Shown here: positions 34,491 through 43,770 of the stretch, one piece after another | How positions within the stretch are numbered: the first letter of the stretch is position 1 | Layout: each line of letters begins with the position of its first letter | Origin: Lawsonia intracellularis PHE/MN1-00 | Lineage (GTDB): Bacteria > Desulfobacterota > Desulfovibrionia > Desulfovibrionales > Desulfovibrionaceae | Assembly: GCF_000055945.1 (NCBI RefSeq) | Contig: NC_008011.1 | Location: 1,049,501-1,113,500 of the forward strand | Direction: 5' to 3' | Length of the DNA: 64,000 bases | Position numbers and translations under genes: made by a program | Notes under the pieces: model-generated | The model's input: only the letters and a program-made list of their open reading frames with translations | Told to the model about the DNA's origin: nothing | The model's database searches: none

Positions 34491-35861
34491 TTAGTTTCTC
34501 AAGCTAGAGAGGGGTGCTGGTATACATCCTCCATGTTTAATAAAGGTTGTTGCATTACCTTTAGGGACAGGAGTAATAGTAGCCTCGCCAAGTAATCCAC
34601 CAAAAAAAGCTTTTTCACCAACTTTTTTCCCTGGGACAGGAATTATACGAACAGCTGTTGTTTTTTTATTGATTACTCCAATAGCCATTTCATCAGCAAT
34701 AATTCCTGAAATAGTTGATGCAGGTGTATCTCCAGGGATGGCAATCATATCAAGTCCTACAGAACAGACACTTGTCATAGCTTCCAGTTTTTCTAGGGAT
34801 AATATATTTGATTGGACTGCAGCAGCAATGCTAGCATCTTCTGAAACAGGAATAAAGGCAGAAGATAATCCTCCAAGTTGTGAAGAGGCAAAAGCACCAC
34901 CTTTTTTTATAGCATCATTTAACATAGCAAGAGCAGCTGTGGATCCTGGAGCACCAATAGAGGATAATCCCATACTTTGAAAGATTTCTCCAACTGAATC
35001 TCCAATAGAAGGAGTTGGTGCTAATGATAGATCTACAATACCAAAAGGGATTTTTAATCTGGAAGCAACCTCTTTCCCAACGATTTCTCCAACTCGAGTT
35101 ATTTTATATGCTGTTTGTTTAATAATATCATATAATTCAGTAAAAGTACATGTATCACAAGTAGACAAAGCTCTATCAATAGCTTTTTTTATTACTCCAG
35201 GCCCAGAAACACCAACATTAATAACAACATCAGGTTCTCCTATTCCTAAGTATGCACCAGCCATAAAAGGTATATCTTGAGGAATGTTTGAAAAAACAAC
35301 AAGTTTTGCACAACCAATACCATTAGCTGTACTTGTAGCTGATGCAACATCAAGAATTTTTTGTCCCATAAGAGCAACTGCATCCATATTGATGCCTGCA
35401 AGAGAGGAAGCAACATTTATAGAAGAACATACTCGATTAGTTACTGCAAGTGCTTCAGGTAGTGATTCAATAAGGTTTTTCTCTCCAGGAGTCATTCCTT
35501 TTTCTATAAGAGCACTATAACCTCCAATAAAATCAACACCTACACTTTCTGCTGTTTCATCAATGAGTTGACAGGTTTTGATAAATTGCTCTGTAGAAAA
35601 AGATGCCCCAAGTACTCCAATAGGACTAACACTAATACGTTTATTTATAATGGGAATACCAAAATGTTCTTCTACCTGTTTACAAATAGGTACAAGTTCA
35701 GTTGCATAACGAATAATTTTAGAGCTAACTCGATAAGCAAAAATATCAAAATCATGACTAGCACAGTCGAAAAGGTTTATACCAATTGTTATAGTACGAA
35801 TATCAAGGTTTTCATTTTGTATCATATTCAGGGTACTAATAATTTCATGTCCTGTTATCAT
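34491..35861 (-). CDS. UPF0210/DUF711 family protein
   Basis: Conserved protein of unknown biochemical function. The 456-aa sequence starts MITGHEIISTLNMIQNENLD and has DUF711 blocks (TITIGINLFDCAS, SVSPIGVLGASFSTEQF, GGYSALIEKGMTPGEKNLIE, MDAVALMGQKILDVA). The C-terminus (FGGLLGEATITPVPKGNATT) also matches. No signal peptide. In many genomes the partner is a small ACT protein (UPF0237); a larger ACT protein lies just upstream here, which supports one functional unit. Confidence 0.88.
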   Translation of the reverse strand: MITGHEIISTLNMIQNENLDIRTITIGINLFDCASHDFDIFAYRVSSKIIRYATELVPICKQVEEHFGIPIINKRISVSPIGVLGASFSTEQFIKTCQLIDETAESVGVDFIGGYSALIEKGMTPGEKNLIESLPEALAVTNRVCSSINVASSLAGINMDAVALMGQKILDVASATSTANGIGCAKLVVFSNIPQDIPFMAGAYLGIGEPDVVINVGVSGPGVIKKAIDRALSTCDTCTFTELYDIIKQTAYKITRVGEIVGKEVASRLKIPFGIVDLSLAPTPSIGDSVGEIFQSMGLSSIGAPGSTAALAMLNDAIKKGGAFASSQLGGLSSAFIPVSEDASIAAAVQSNILSLEKLEAMTSVCSVGLDMIAIPGDTPASTISGIIADEMAIGVINKKTTAVRIIPVPGKKVGEKAFFGGLLGEATITPVPKGNATTFIKHGGCIPAPLSSLRN

Positions 35862-35998
35862 AATATCTCCAGTTAAGCTAATTTTCTTATTGCTATTTAA
35901 TTAATATAGATAATAAAGAATAGAACATTTTAGTTTTATTTTTTTGTCTATGATATAATGGTACTATAAATAGTGAAAGTTTTTCTCTTAGAAAAGAA

Positions 35999-36562
35999 TT
36001 ATAGTATTGGTATACGATGCATAGCTTCAAAAATTTGAGAATGTTGGATAGTTATATTACTACTATGTGGTTGTAATTGAAGTTTGAGGTCATTATATAA
36101 AGCGTCTTTATTTATTAAAGATGATAATGTAATTTCACAACTAACAAAAGAAGTTTGAGACCTATCATCTGTATCAACAACAAGTTTTTCAATATTAATC
36201 TTATATTGTGTTATTACTTTTGATAATATGGTAATAAGATTGATAGAGTCTTTACCCTTAACAGTCACTATAAATTTCGAATTATTTGTACTAAGATGTA
36301 AAGGTATAGGATCATGAAATGGATGAATTGTTATGTGAAGGTCCATATTTTTTTGTAAAAAGGTGTTAGATAATTGTTGATGAATAATATGATTATCTAA
36401 TCTGTCAGGCTTTATTATAATAAAAATAGCTGCAAATTGATTTTTAATAACTGTTTGACTGACGGTATCAAACATACAGTTAAGTTTTAACAATGTATCA
36501 GAGACGGTATAAATAACTCCAGGAGAGTCCATTCCAATAATAGAAATAACACTTTTATTCAT
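35999..36562 (-). CDS. Two-ACT-domain regulator-like protein upstream of the DUF711 gene
   Basis: A 187-aa cytoplasmic protein built from two ACT domains: residues ~1-85 (SVISIIGMDSPGVIYTVSDT) and ~95-180 (KFIVTVKGKDSINLITILSK). ACT domains bind amino acids and regulate enzymes or transcription, as in GcvR. Usually DUF711 proteins pair with a ~90-aa single-ACT UPF0237 protein; this one is double. It precedes the DUF711 gene by 137 bp on the same strand. Its ligand is unknown. Start ATG 36562 follows AAGGAACC. Confidence 0.75.
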   Translation of the reverse strand: MNKSVISIIGMDSPGVIYTVSDTLLKLNCMFDTVSQTVIKNQFAAIFIIIKPDRLDNHIIHQQLSNTFLQKNMDLHITIHPFHDPIPLHLSTNNSKFIVTVKGKDSINLITILSKVITQYKINIEKLVVDTDDRSQTSFVSCEITLSSLINKDALYNDLKLQLQPHSSNITIQHSQIFEAMHRIPIL

Positions 36563-36644
36563 AGGTTCCTTAACTCATAATAATTTTTTATTTTATTATA
36601 TCATATTCTCTTTTTTCTTTAGGTACAATTAAAGACATTTCCAG

Positions 36645-36660
36645 TTTTCTCATGAGAAAA
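36645..36660. promoter_or_regulatory. Perfect 16-bp palindrome upstream of fhs
   Basis: TTTTCTCATGAGAAAA, a perfect palindrome in the divergent spacer (36563-36766) between the ACT gene and fhs, about 105 bp before the fhs start. It could be an operator. No regulator can be named. Confidence 0.3.
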
Positions 36661-36766
36661 GTAAAAAGTTAGTATTTGATTCTATAGTAAAGTGTACAAG
36701 AATATCATAAGATATTTTTATATAAAAAATACTAACTAAGCATCATTTTTTTTTGAGGAGGGTTTT

Positions 36767-38542
36767 ATGTCATTAAGCCCATTGAATTATGCTGATTGGG
36801 AAATAGCCCAGGCAGCAGAAAAACATATGAAAACAGTATATGATCTTGGTAAAGATCTTGGATTGGACCATAAGGAAATATTTCCTTATGGTCATTATAT
36901 GGGGAAAGTAGACTATAAGTCTGTACTTTCAAGGTTGGAGCAATCATCTGATGGAAAATATATTGATGTAACAGCTATTACCCCAACTCCTTTAGGAGAG
37001 GGAAAATCCACTACTACAATTGGATTAGTCCAAGGCCTTGCAAAACGTGGGAAGCGATCTTCTGCAGCTATACGACAGCCATCAGGAGGACCAACCATGG
37101 GGGTTAAAGGTTCTGCTGCTGGAGGCGGTCTTTCACAATGTATTCCACTTACACAATATTCTCTTGGTTTTACTGGTGATATTAATGCTGTTATGAATGC
37201 TCATAATTTATCAATGGTGGCGTTAACTTCACGTATGCAACATGAACGTAATTATAGTGATGAAAAATTGTATGCTTTATCTAATATGAAACGATTAGAT
37301 ATTGATCCTACAAATATACCTATGGGATGGGTAATGGATTTTTGTTGTCAATCATTACGTAATATTATTATAGGAATAGATGGGGTGAGCGGGAAATCAG
37401 ACGGATATATGATGCGTTCGCATTTTGATATTGCTGTTTCGTCAGAGGTAATGGCGATTCTTGCTATTGCTAAAGATTTAAAAGATTTTAGACAACGAAT
37501 TAGTAAAATTATTGTTGCATATGATAAGCAAGGAAAAGCTATTACAACAGCAGATCTTGAAGTGGATGGGGCTATGACTGCTTGGATGGTTGAAGCTATT
37601 AATCCCAATTTGATCCAATCTATAGAAGGACAACCAATTTTTGTTCATGCAGGCCCTTTTGCTAATATTGCTATTGGACAAAGCTCAGTTATTGCTGATC
37701 GTTTAGGTTTAAAATTAAGTGAATACCATGTTACTGAGTCAGGCTTTGGTGTTGATATTGGTTATGAAAAATTTTGGAATTTGAAGTGTCATTATAGTGG
37801 CCTTACTCCAGATGCTGCAGTTATTGTTACAACGGTTAGGGCATTAAAAAGTCATGGAGGCGCACCAATTCCTATTCCAGGACGTCCTCTCCCAAAAGAA
37901 TATACAGAAGAAAACGTAGGGTATGTGGAAGTTGGCTCTGCAAATTTAATACACCATATTAACACAGTAAAAAAATCTGGTGTACCACCAGTAGTATGTA
38001 TTAATGCATTTACAACTGATACTCCATCTGAAATTGCTAAAATTAGACAGTTATGTGAATTGGTTGGAGCAAGAGTTGCTGTTTCTAAGCATTGGGAATA
38101 TGGAGGAGACGGTGCTTTAGAATTAGCGGATGCTGTGATAGATGCTTGTAATGAAGAAAAGAATTTTTTGCCATTATATGATTGGTCTCTTCCATTGAAA
38201 GAGCGTATTGAGAAAATTGCATTTGAAGTATATGGGGCTGAAGGAGTGGAGTTTTCTGAAGAAGCAATCTATAAACTAAATAAATTACAAGCAGATAACA
38301 ATAGTTCCGACTTGGGTGTATGTATGGTAAAAACACACCTTTCTTTGTCTGATGATCCTAAACAAAAGGGTGTCCCTGATCATTGGAAGTTACATGTAAG
38401 AGATATCATGTTCTTTGGTGGTGCAGGATTTGTTGTACCTATTGCAGGTTCAATTACACTTATGCCAGGAACAGGTTCTAATCCATCTTTTCGTCGTATT
38501 GATGTGGATACAGATACAGGGAAAGTAAAAGGAATATTTTAA
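36767..38542 (+). CDS. fhs: Formate--tetrahydrofolate ligase
   Basis: Makes 10-formyl-THF from formate, ATP and THF. The ATP loop TPTPLGEGKSTTTIGLVQGL lies near residues 75-95, followed by QPSGGPTMGVKGSAAGGG (formate/THF region). Other conserved blocks: LTSRMQHERNYSDEKLYALS, HAGPFANIAIGQSSVIADRL, GAGGFVVPIAGSITLMPG-like end (FFGGAGFVVPIAGSITLMPG). 591 aa, normal. Strong ribosome site GAGGAGGG. It is 38 bp upstream of folD, forming a one-carbon operon. Confidence 0.96.
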   Translation: MSLSPLNYADWEIAQAAEKHMKTVYDLGKDLGLDHKEIFPYGHYMGKVDYKSVLSRLEQSSDGKYIDVTAITPTPLGEGKSTTTIGLVQGLAKRGKRSSAAIRQPSGGPTMGVKGSAAGGGLSQCIPLTQYSLGFTGDINAVMNAHNLSMVALTSRMQHERNYSDEKLYALSNMKRLDIDPTNIPMGWVMDFCCQSLRNIIIGIDGVSGKSDGYMMRSHFDIAVSSEVMAILAIAKDLKDFRQRISKIIVAYDKQGKAITTADLEVDGAMTAWMVEAINPNLIQSIEGQPIFVHAGPFANIAIGQSSVIADRLGLKLSEYHVTESGFGVDIGYEKFWNLKCHYSGLTPDAAVIVTTVRALKSHGGAPIPIPGRPLPKEYTEENVGYVEVGSANLIHHINTVKKSGVPPVVCINAFTTDTPSEIAKIRQLCELVGARVAVSKHWEYGGDGALELADAVIDACNEEKNFLPLYDWSLPLKERIEKIAFEVYGAEGVEFSEEAIYKLNKLQADNNSSDLGVCMVKTHLSLSDDPKQKGVPDHWKLHVRDIMFFGGAGFVVPIAGSITLMPGTGSNPSFRRIDVDTDTGKVKGIF

Positions 38543-38580
38543 AAAATTTTTTAGAGAAAAAGTATAAAACTAGGAGTATT

Positions 38581-39474
38581 ATGGCTGCAGATATTATTAA
38601 TGGGATGGAAATTAGAGAATCTATTCTTGAGGAGTTACGTGGAGAGGTAGCTAATCTTAAAAGGGATTATAATGTTGTCCCAGGACTTGTTACAATCTTA
38701 GTTGGGAATCATCCAGCATCATTAAGTTATGTCACTCTTAAAATAAAAACAGCTATTGAGTTAGGTTTTCATGAAATTCAAGATAACCAGTCTGAGACAA
38801 TTACAGAGGAAGAACTCATTGGTATTATTAAAAAGTATAATGAAGATCCTCTTATTCATGGGATTTTAGTTCAACTTCCTTTACCTAGTCACATTAATGA
38901 GGGGAAAGTATTACATGCGATTGATCCAAATAAGGATGTAGATGGATTTCATCCTATGAATCTTGGAAGGTTAGTTATAGGTGGTAATGCTATTACTTTT
39001 TTACCATGTACTCCTGCAGGAATCCAAGAACTTCTTATACGTTCTTCTGTAGAAACGTTAGGAGCAGAAGTTGTTGTCATTGGTAGATCAAATATTGTTG
39101 GTAGACCAATATCAATTATGCTTACTCAAAAAGGAGTAGGTGGCGATGCAACTGTAACATTGGTTCATACAAAGTCAAAAAATATTGTTAGACATTGTCA
39201 ACAGGCAGATATTGTGATTGCTGCAGTAGGTGTTCCTAATTTTGTAAAAGCTGAATGGATTAAACCTGGAGCTACTGTTATTGACGTAGGTGTAAATCGT
39301 ATTGGTTTTAATGAAGATACAGGGAAACCAATACTTTCAGGAGATGTGGATTTTGTTAATGTAAGTCAGGTGGCAGGAAAAATTACACCTGTACCGGGAG
39401 GGGTTGGTCCTATGACTATTGCTATGCTTATGAGGAATACTGTACGTTCAGCATTTTTCCATCTTTCTTTATGA
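38581..39474 (+). CDS. folD: FolD, methylenetetrahydrofolate dehydrogenase/cyclohydrolase
   Basis: Bifunctional enzyme interconverting 5,10-methylene-THF and 10-formyl-THF. Conserved YVTLKIKTAIELGF (active-site Tyr and Lys), HGILVQLPLPSHI, DPNKDVDGFHPMNLGRL, VVIGRSNIVGRPISIMLTQK (NADP-binding) and the C-terminal VPGGVGPMTIAMLMRNT. Length 297 aa. Co-transcribed with fhs. Together with trmFO it uses methylene-THF. Confidence 0.96.
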   Translation: MAADIINGMEIRESILEELRGEVANLKRDYNVVPGLVTILVGNHPASLSYVTLKIKTAIELGFHEIQDNQSETITEEELIGIIKKYNEDPLIHGILVQLPLPSHINEGKVLHAIDPNKDVDGFHPMNLGRLVIGGNAITFLPCTPAGIQELLIRSSVETLGAEVVVIGRSNIVGRPISIMLTQKGVGGDATVTLVHTKSKNIVRHCQQADIVIAAVGVPNFVKAEWIKPGATVIDVGVNRIGFNEDTGKPILSGDVDFVNVSQVAGKITPVPGGVGPMTIAMLMRNTVRSAFFHLSL

Positions 39475-39485
39475 ATAGCTATGCC

Positions 39486-40829
39486 CTATTTTTTCTGTAT
39501 GATTGCTCCAAACATAATATCTGTTCCAAAACGATCAGGTATTCCTTCCCATTGTTTTTTTAGAGAAGCTTGTGGATAGTCTTTTAGAAATTGTATGACT
39601 TGCTGTTCATTTTCGGATGGATTTACTGTACATGTTATATAAATAAGTTCCCCCTGTGGTGGAAGAAACTCCCAAGCAGTATTAAGTATTTTTTTTTGTA
39701 GTTGGATAAGTTTATCAACATCTTTTGGTGTACGAAATTTTTTTATATCAGGGTGACGAGAAAGTGTTCCTAGGCCACTACATGGTACATCTAATAAGAT
39801 AGTTTTAAGTTGAGAGCAGAGGACATTTTTTAGTGCAGGCTGGGTAGAAGAACTACAGAAGATAGATGGAGTTAAAAGTTTAAGACGTTTAGTCTCAGCT
39901 ATTAACCCTTGTAATTTACTAAGAGAAATATCACTTGCTGCAAAAATTGGTATACCCCATTCTAATAATAATGATGTTTTCCCACCTCTACCTGCACAGG
40001 CGTCCCATATAGGTATCTTCCATGTTTGGATATCAAGGGCATCCATAACAATCTGGCTACCTGCTCCTTGGATAGAGATGTATCCTTGTTCAAGATAATA
40101 TTGTAGCTCCTTTGGTTTTCTATTTGGTTTGAAATATATTCCTGAACGACCTATAGGGATTCCACCATTTTGACAAAGATTTTCATATAGTTCCCTCCAG
40201 TTGTCATATATTGGGTTTACTCGAATGCAAAAATATGGTCTTTGTAAAGAGGATGCTGCAAGTTTTAATGTTTTTTGTGTTCCATAATTAGAAATCCATA
40301 GTTTAATAATCCAAAGTGGGATGCTATACCAAATAGAAAGATAATGGATATCTTCTGGTAGTCTTTGTTTATAAAAGGTATTATATTTAGGTCCATCATT
40401 ATGTTTACTTTTTCTAAATATTGTTTGAAGGCTAGCATTAGCTACTCCTGCAAGGATTTTACCAAATTTAGATTTAATAGTTGAAACAGCTGTATGTATA
40501 GTAGCATAAGGAGGAATTTTATCGAGAAATAGTAACTCATAGGTAGCAAGACCTATGATAAGTTTTACTTCATAAGGAAGATGTTCAGATTTTTTTAAAA
40601 ATTGCTCTAGAATCCATACTATACGTATTTCTAATCGTAAGTATCCATAAACAAGCTCAGTAACTAAAGCAATATCTTGTTTGGATAATGGATATGTCAA
40701 AAGTATATTATTCAATAATACTTGGATAGGTTGGCCTTCTTTAATTTTTTGCAGTGCTATTGTTGCTATTTCACGAGCTGTTTTTGTTTTTTTTCTATTA
40801 GTATATTTTTTTTCTGGTGATTTAATCAT
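39486..40829 (-). CDS. rsmB: RsmB, 16S rRNA (C967-m5) methyltransferase
   Basis: SAM-dependent m5C methyltransferase with an N-terminal NusB-like RNA-binding domain (residues ~15-145: AREIATIALQKIKEGQPIQV, ALVTELVYGYLRLEIRIVW). The catalytic domain has SAM motif WDACAGRGGKTSLL, the PPC-like Cys in LDVPCSGLGTLSRHPD and TC motif YITCTVNPSENEQQ. The NusB domain distinguishes it from the RsmF-like enzyme at 1246-2517. 447 aa. Convergent with folD, with 11 bp between stops. Confidence 0.9.
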   Translation of the reverse strand: MIKSPEKKYTNRKKTKTAREIATIALQKIKEGQPIQVLLNNILLTYPLSKQDIALVTELVYGYLRLEIRIVWILEQFLKKSEHLPYEVKLIIGLATYELLFLDKIPPYATIHTAVSTIKSKFGKILAGVANASLQTIFRKSKHNDGPKYNTFYKQRLPEDIHYLSIWYSIPLWIIKLWISNYGTQKTLKLAASSLQRPYFCIRVNPIYDNWRELYENLCQNGGIPIGRSGIYFKPNRKPKELQYYLEQGYISIQGAGSQIVMDALDIQTWKIPIWDACAGRGGKTSLLLEWGIPIFAASDISLSKLQGLIAETKRLKLLTPSIFCSSSTQPALKNVLCSQLKTILLDVPCSGLGTLSRHPDIKKFRTPKDVDKLIQLQKKILNTAWEFLPPQGELIYITCTVNPSENEQQVIQFLKDYPQASLKKQWEGIPDRFGTDIMFGAIIQKK

Positions 40830-40887
40830 TTATATATTTAAAGAAGATAGTAATAGTGATAGTGGATAAAAAAAGTAGTTATGAATG

Positions 40888-42261
40888 TTAATGTCCAGTA
40901 ATATTATATTTTTTTAGTTTATATTGTAGTAAGCTTTTTGATAATCCTAATAATTCTGCTGCTTTGACTTGTGTAAAGTTTGTCCTAGCAAGGGCTCGGC
41001 GAATAAGTGTTGCTTCAATTTTTTCAAGTGTAGCTGCTAAATCAATTTCTACAGGGAGTAAATCTACAGCACTTTTAAATTGAGCTTCTTCATCTTTAAT
41101 TTCAGATGGGAGATCATCAATAGAAATTATGTCATTAGGAACAAGGACTAGGCATCGTTCTATAACATTTTGTAATTGTCGGATATTTCCTGGCCATTCA
41201 TATCCAGTAAGATAGTTGAGAGCTTCATCTGTAAAATTTTTAGATTTAATATCATTTTCTGATGCAATTTTTTCAATAAAATGTGCAACTAATAAAGGGA
41301 TATCTTCTCGTCGTTCTCGTAGAGGGGGTAGGGGAATATGGACAACATTAAGTCGATAATAGAGATCTTCACGAAAAGTCCCATTTTGTACCATAGACTG
41401 TAAGTTTTGATTAGTTGCGGTTACAATACGTATGTCTATATCTAACTCTTCTGTTCCACCTACTCGTTCAAATTTTCTTTCTTGTAATACACGAAGTAAC
41501 TTGACTTGTAATTCAGGTGTAAGCTCCCCTACTTCATCTAAAAAGAGTGTTCCTTTATTTGCTTGTTCAAAGCGGCCTCGACGCATAGCAACAGCACCAG
41601 TAAATGAACCTTTTTCATGGCCAAATAGTTCACTTTCAAGTAGTGTAGGGCTTAATGCCATACAGTTAACAGAAATAAAAGGTTGTTGACTTCGTGGGGA
41701 AGAAAAATGAATAGCTCTTGCAACAAGTTCTTTCCCTGTCCCAGATTCACCTGTAATAAGTACTGTTGCTCTGCTTGGAGCTGCTCTTGTTACAAGTTTC
41801 ATCATATCTTTTATTGCATTACTGCGTCCAATAATTTGATGCTTTCCAAAACGTTCTTCAAGACTTTCATGAAGTATACGATATTGTCTGTGAATTTTTG
41901 CAAGTTCTGCAGCATTTTTTATGGAAAGAAGAAGCTCATCATTAGCAAATGGTTTAGTGATATAATTAAAGGCTCCATACCTCATTGTCGCTACCGCATT
42001 CTCAATAGAGCCAAAAGCGGTCATTATAAGAATTGGGATATGTGGCCAACGTTGTTTTACATATTCTAGTACTTCTTGGCCACTTATTTTTGGCATTTTC
42101 ATGTCTGTAACAATAATATCTACTTCTGACTCCTCAAGAAATGCTAATGCTGTTTCAGGATCATTGAGGGCTGTAACTTGGTACCCTTCATCTTTTAAGA
42201 GGGTTTCCAAAACTAATAAGTAATTTTTTTCATCATCAATAAGTAAAATATGTTCAGGCAT
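40888..42261 (-). CDS. Sigma-54-dependent response regulator (NtrC family)
   Basis: Enhancer-binding activator. A receiver domain (phosphoacceptor Asp53 in VTDMKMPKISG), an AAA+ sigma-54 interaction domain (Walker A TGESGTGKELVARAIH, GAFTGA-type loop GSFTGAVAM, Walker B GTLFLDEVGEL), and a Fis-type helix-turn-helix near the end (NFTQVKAAELLGLSKSLLQY). Length 457 aa. It is the last gene of a run pgi - histidine kinase - regulator. It could activate sigma-54 promoters such as the flgB one, but its targets are not visible here. Confidence 0.93.
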   Translation of the reverse strand: MPEHILLIDDEKNYLLVLETLLKDEGYQVTALNDPETALAFLEESEVDIIVTDMKMPKISGQEVLEYVKQRWPHIPILIMTAFGSIENAVATMRYGAFNYITKPFANDELLLSIKNAAELAKIHRQYRILHESLEERFGKHQIIGRSNAIKDMMKLVTRAAPSRATVLITGESGTGKELVARAIHFSSPRSQQPFISVNCMALSPTLLESELFGHEKGSFTGAVAMRRGRFEQANKGTLFLDEVGELTPELQVKLLRVLQERKFERVGGTEELDIDIRIVTATNQNLQSMVQNGTFREDLYYRLNVVHIPLPPLRERREDIPLLVAHFIEKIASENDIKSKNFTDEALNYLTGYEWPGNIRQLQNVIERCLVLVPNDIISIDDLPSEIKDEEAQFKSAVDLLPVEIDLAATLEKIEATLIRRALARTNFTQVKAAELLGLSKSLLQYKLKKYNITGH

Positions 42262-42326
42262 TGTGAGTCCAATAGCTACTTTTAAAATACTGGTAAGAAT
42301 GATTAGTCATAGTTTCTATATTATGA

Positions 42327-43769
42327 TTATTTTGAAGTAGGAAGTAAAATTTGTATTAGTGCACCACCATTGGAATCATTTTTTAGTATAAGCTTCCCAT
42401 GATGGCTTTGAATAATACTATTTGCAATAGGTAGCCCTAAACCTGTGCCATTATCTTTAGTTGTATAAAATGGGCTAGTAACATGTTGGATTTGATCCTG
42501 AGGGAAGCCTGCCCCACTGTCTTTGAAAGTAAGTTCAATAAAGCCATCTTTATTTTTTTCTCCATTAATATGTATGAAACCATCTTTATTAATAGACTGA
42601 AAAGCATTAATGAGTATATTATATAATGCTCTATAGAGTAAAGATGTATCTCCATAAAGTTGGAGTTCTGATGAAATATCTTTTGAAATTGTGATATGTC
42701 TTTTTGTTGCTTCTCCTTGTAAGAATCCTAGTACTTGTTCAAGGACTGAATTAAGATTAAGAAGTTCTTGTTTAGGTATTTTAGGGCGTGCATAATCTAG
42801 AAAGTCATTAACAGTTTGACTTAGACGGCAGGATTCATCATATATTGCAGTTAATATTTGTTTATTATCAGGATTTATATCCACAGCACGACGTAATAAT
42901 AGTTCTGCACTAGAGCGAATAATCCCAAGGGGATTACGGATTTCATGTGCAATACTAGCAGTGATTCTTCCCATACTTGCAAGTTTTTCATTTTGATGTA
43001 GTTCCATTTCAAGACGATGATTTTTTGTCATACGTTCTGAGAGGATCCGTTCTGCTTTAACAATAAAAAATTGTAGAAGGATAAAGAGTATAATTGAAGA
43101 ACTTAGGCAAGTAGCAAGTATAAGCCATTGGAATCGAATGATATAACCATAATCATCTGTGATATCTTGTGTTATTTCAAGAAGTCCTGTTACAATGGAT
43201 TCAGAAGGTTGTGTTTCTTCATTTCCAGTAAAAGGAATTGTAAGAGGGAAAATAGTACGTAATATAAAGCTATTAGGTGGTAGTTTTAAGGTAAACATTG
43301 CAGATAGTAGACTTAACGTAGAAAGAATTTCAAAAGAGGGTGAAATTGTTTCTATAGCAGGTTCTGCTGTTGGAGGAATATGACCATCTTGTCCAAGTTC
43401 ATCTTTATTTATAGAATAAGTAACAATTTTATCCATTCCATAAATACGTAAGCTATTTATATGAAGTCCATGAATAGTAGATAAAATAACTTCATCAAGT
43501 TGTTTATATTGAATAGGTTGCCGTAATGCTATTCTACCAAATGTTAAGAAGGTTGGTAGAGTAAATCGACGATAAATTTGATGATTTAAATTTCCAACGA
43601 TAAGTAACGCATACTGTTGCTGTCTTAATAATAAAGTATGTCGAGCAGAGTTACCAATAAATAATGCAAGTACAATACTTGAGATAAGAATAAGGACTAA
43701 AGATATCCATGAGAGAAATCGTGTAAGGCCAAAAGGGAGTTTTGTTTTTATAGCAGGTTTTTGGGACAC
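42327..43769 (-). CDS. Membrane sensor histidine kinase
   Basis: Partner of the NtrC-family regulator 65 bp downstream. Two transmembrane segments (~17-39 and ~215-240) enclose a ~170-residue periplasmic sensor of no recognised family. The kinase core has H-box SIAHEIRNPLGIIRSSAELL, N-box, then DSGAGFPQD and TKDNGTGLGLPIANSI ATP-binding boxes. No HAMP or PAS domain is obvious. It starts one base after the end of pgi, so it is co-transcribed. Signal unknown. Confidence 0.92.
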   Translation of the reverse strand: MSQKPAIKTKLPFGLTRFLSWISLVLILISSIVLALFIGNSARHTLLLRQQQYALLIVGNLNHQIYRRFTLPTFLTFGRIALRQPIQYKQLDEVILSTIHGLHINSLRIYGMDKIVTYSINKDELGQDGHIPPTAEPAIETISPSFEILSTLSLLSAMFTLKLPPNSFILRTIFPLTIPFTGNEETQPSESIVTGLLEITQDITDDYGYIIRFQWLILATCLSSSIILFILLQFFIVKAERILSERMTKNHRLEMELHQNEKLASMGRITASIAHEIRNPLGIIRSSAELLLRRAVDINPDNKQILTAIYDESCRLSQTVNDFLDYARPKIPKQELLNLNSVLEQVLGFLQGEATKRHITISKDISSELQLYGDTSLLYRALYNILINAFQSINKDGFIHINGEKNKDGFIELTFKDSGAGFPQDQIQHVTSPFYTTKDNGTGLGLPIANSIIQSHHGKLILKNDSNGGALIQILLPTSK

Positions 43770-43770
43770 T

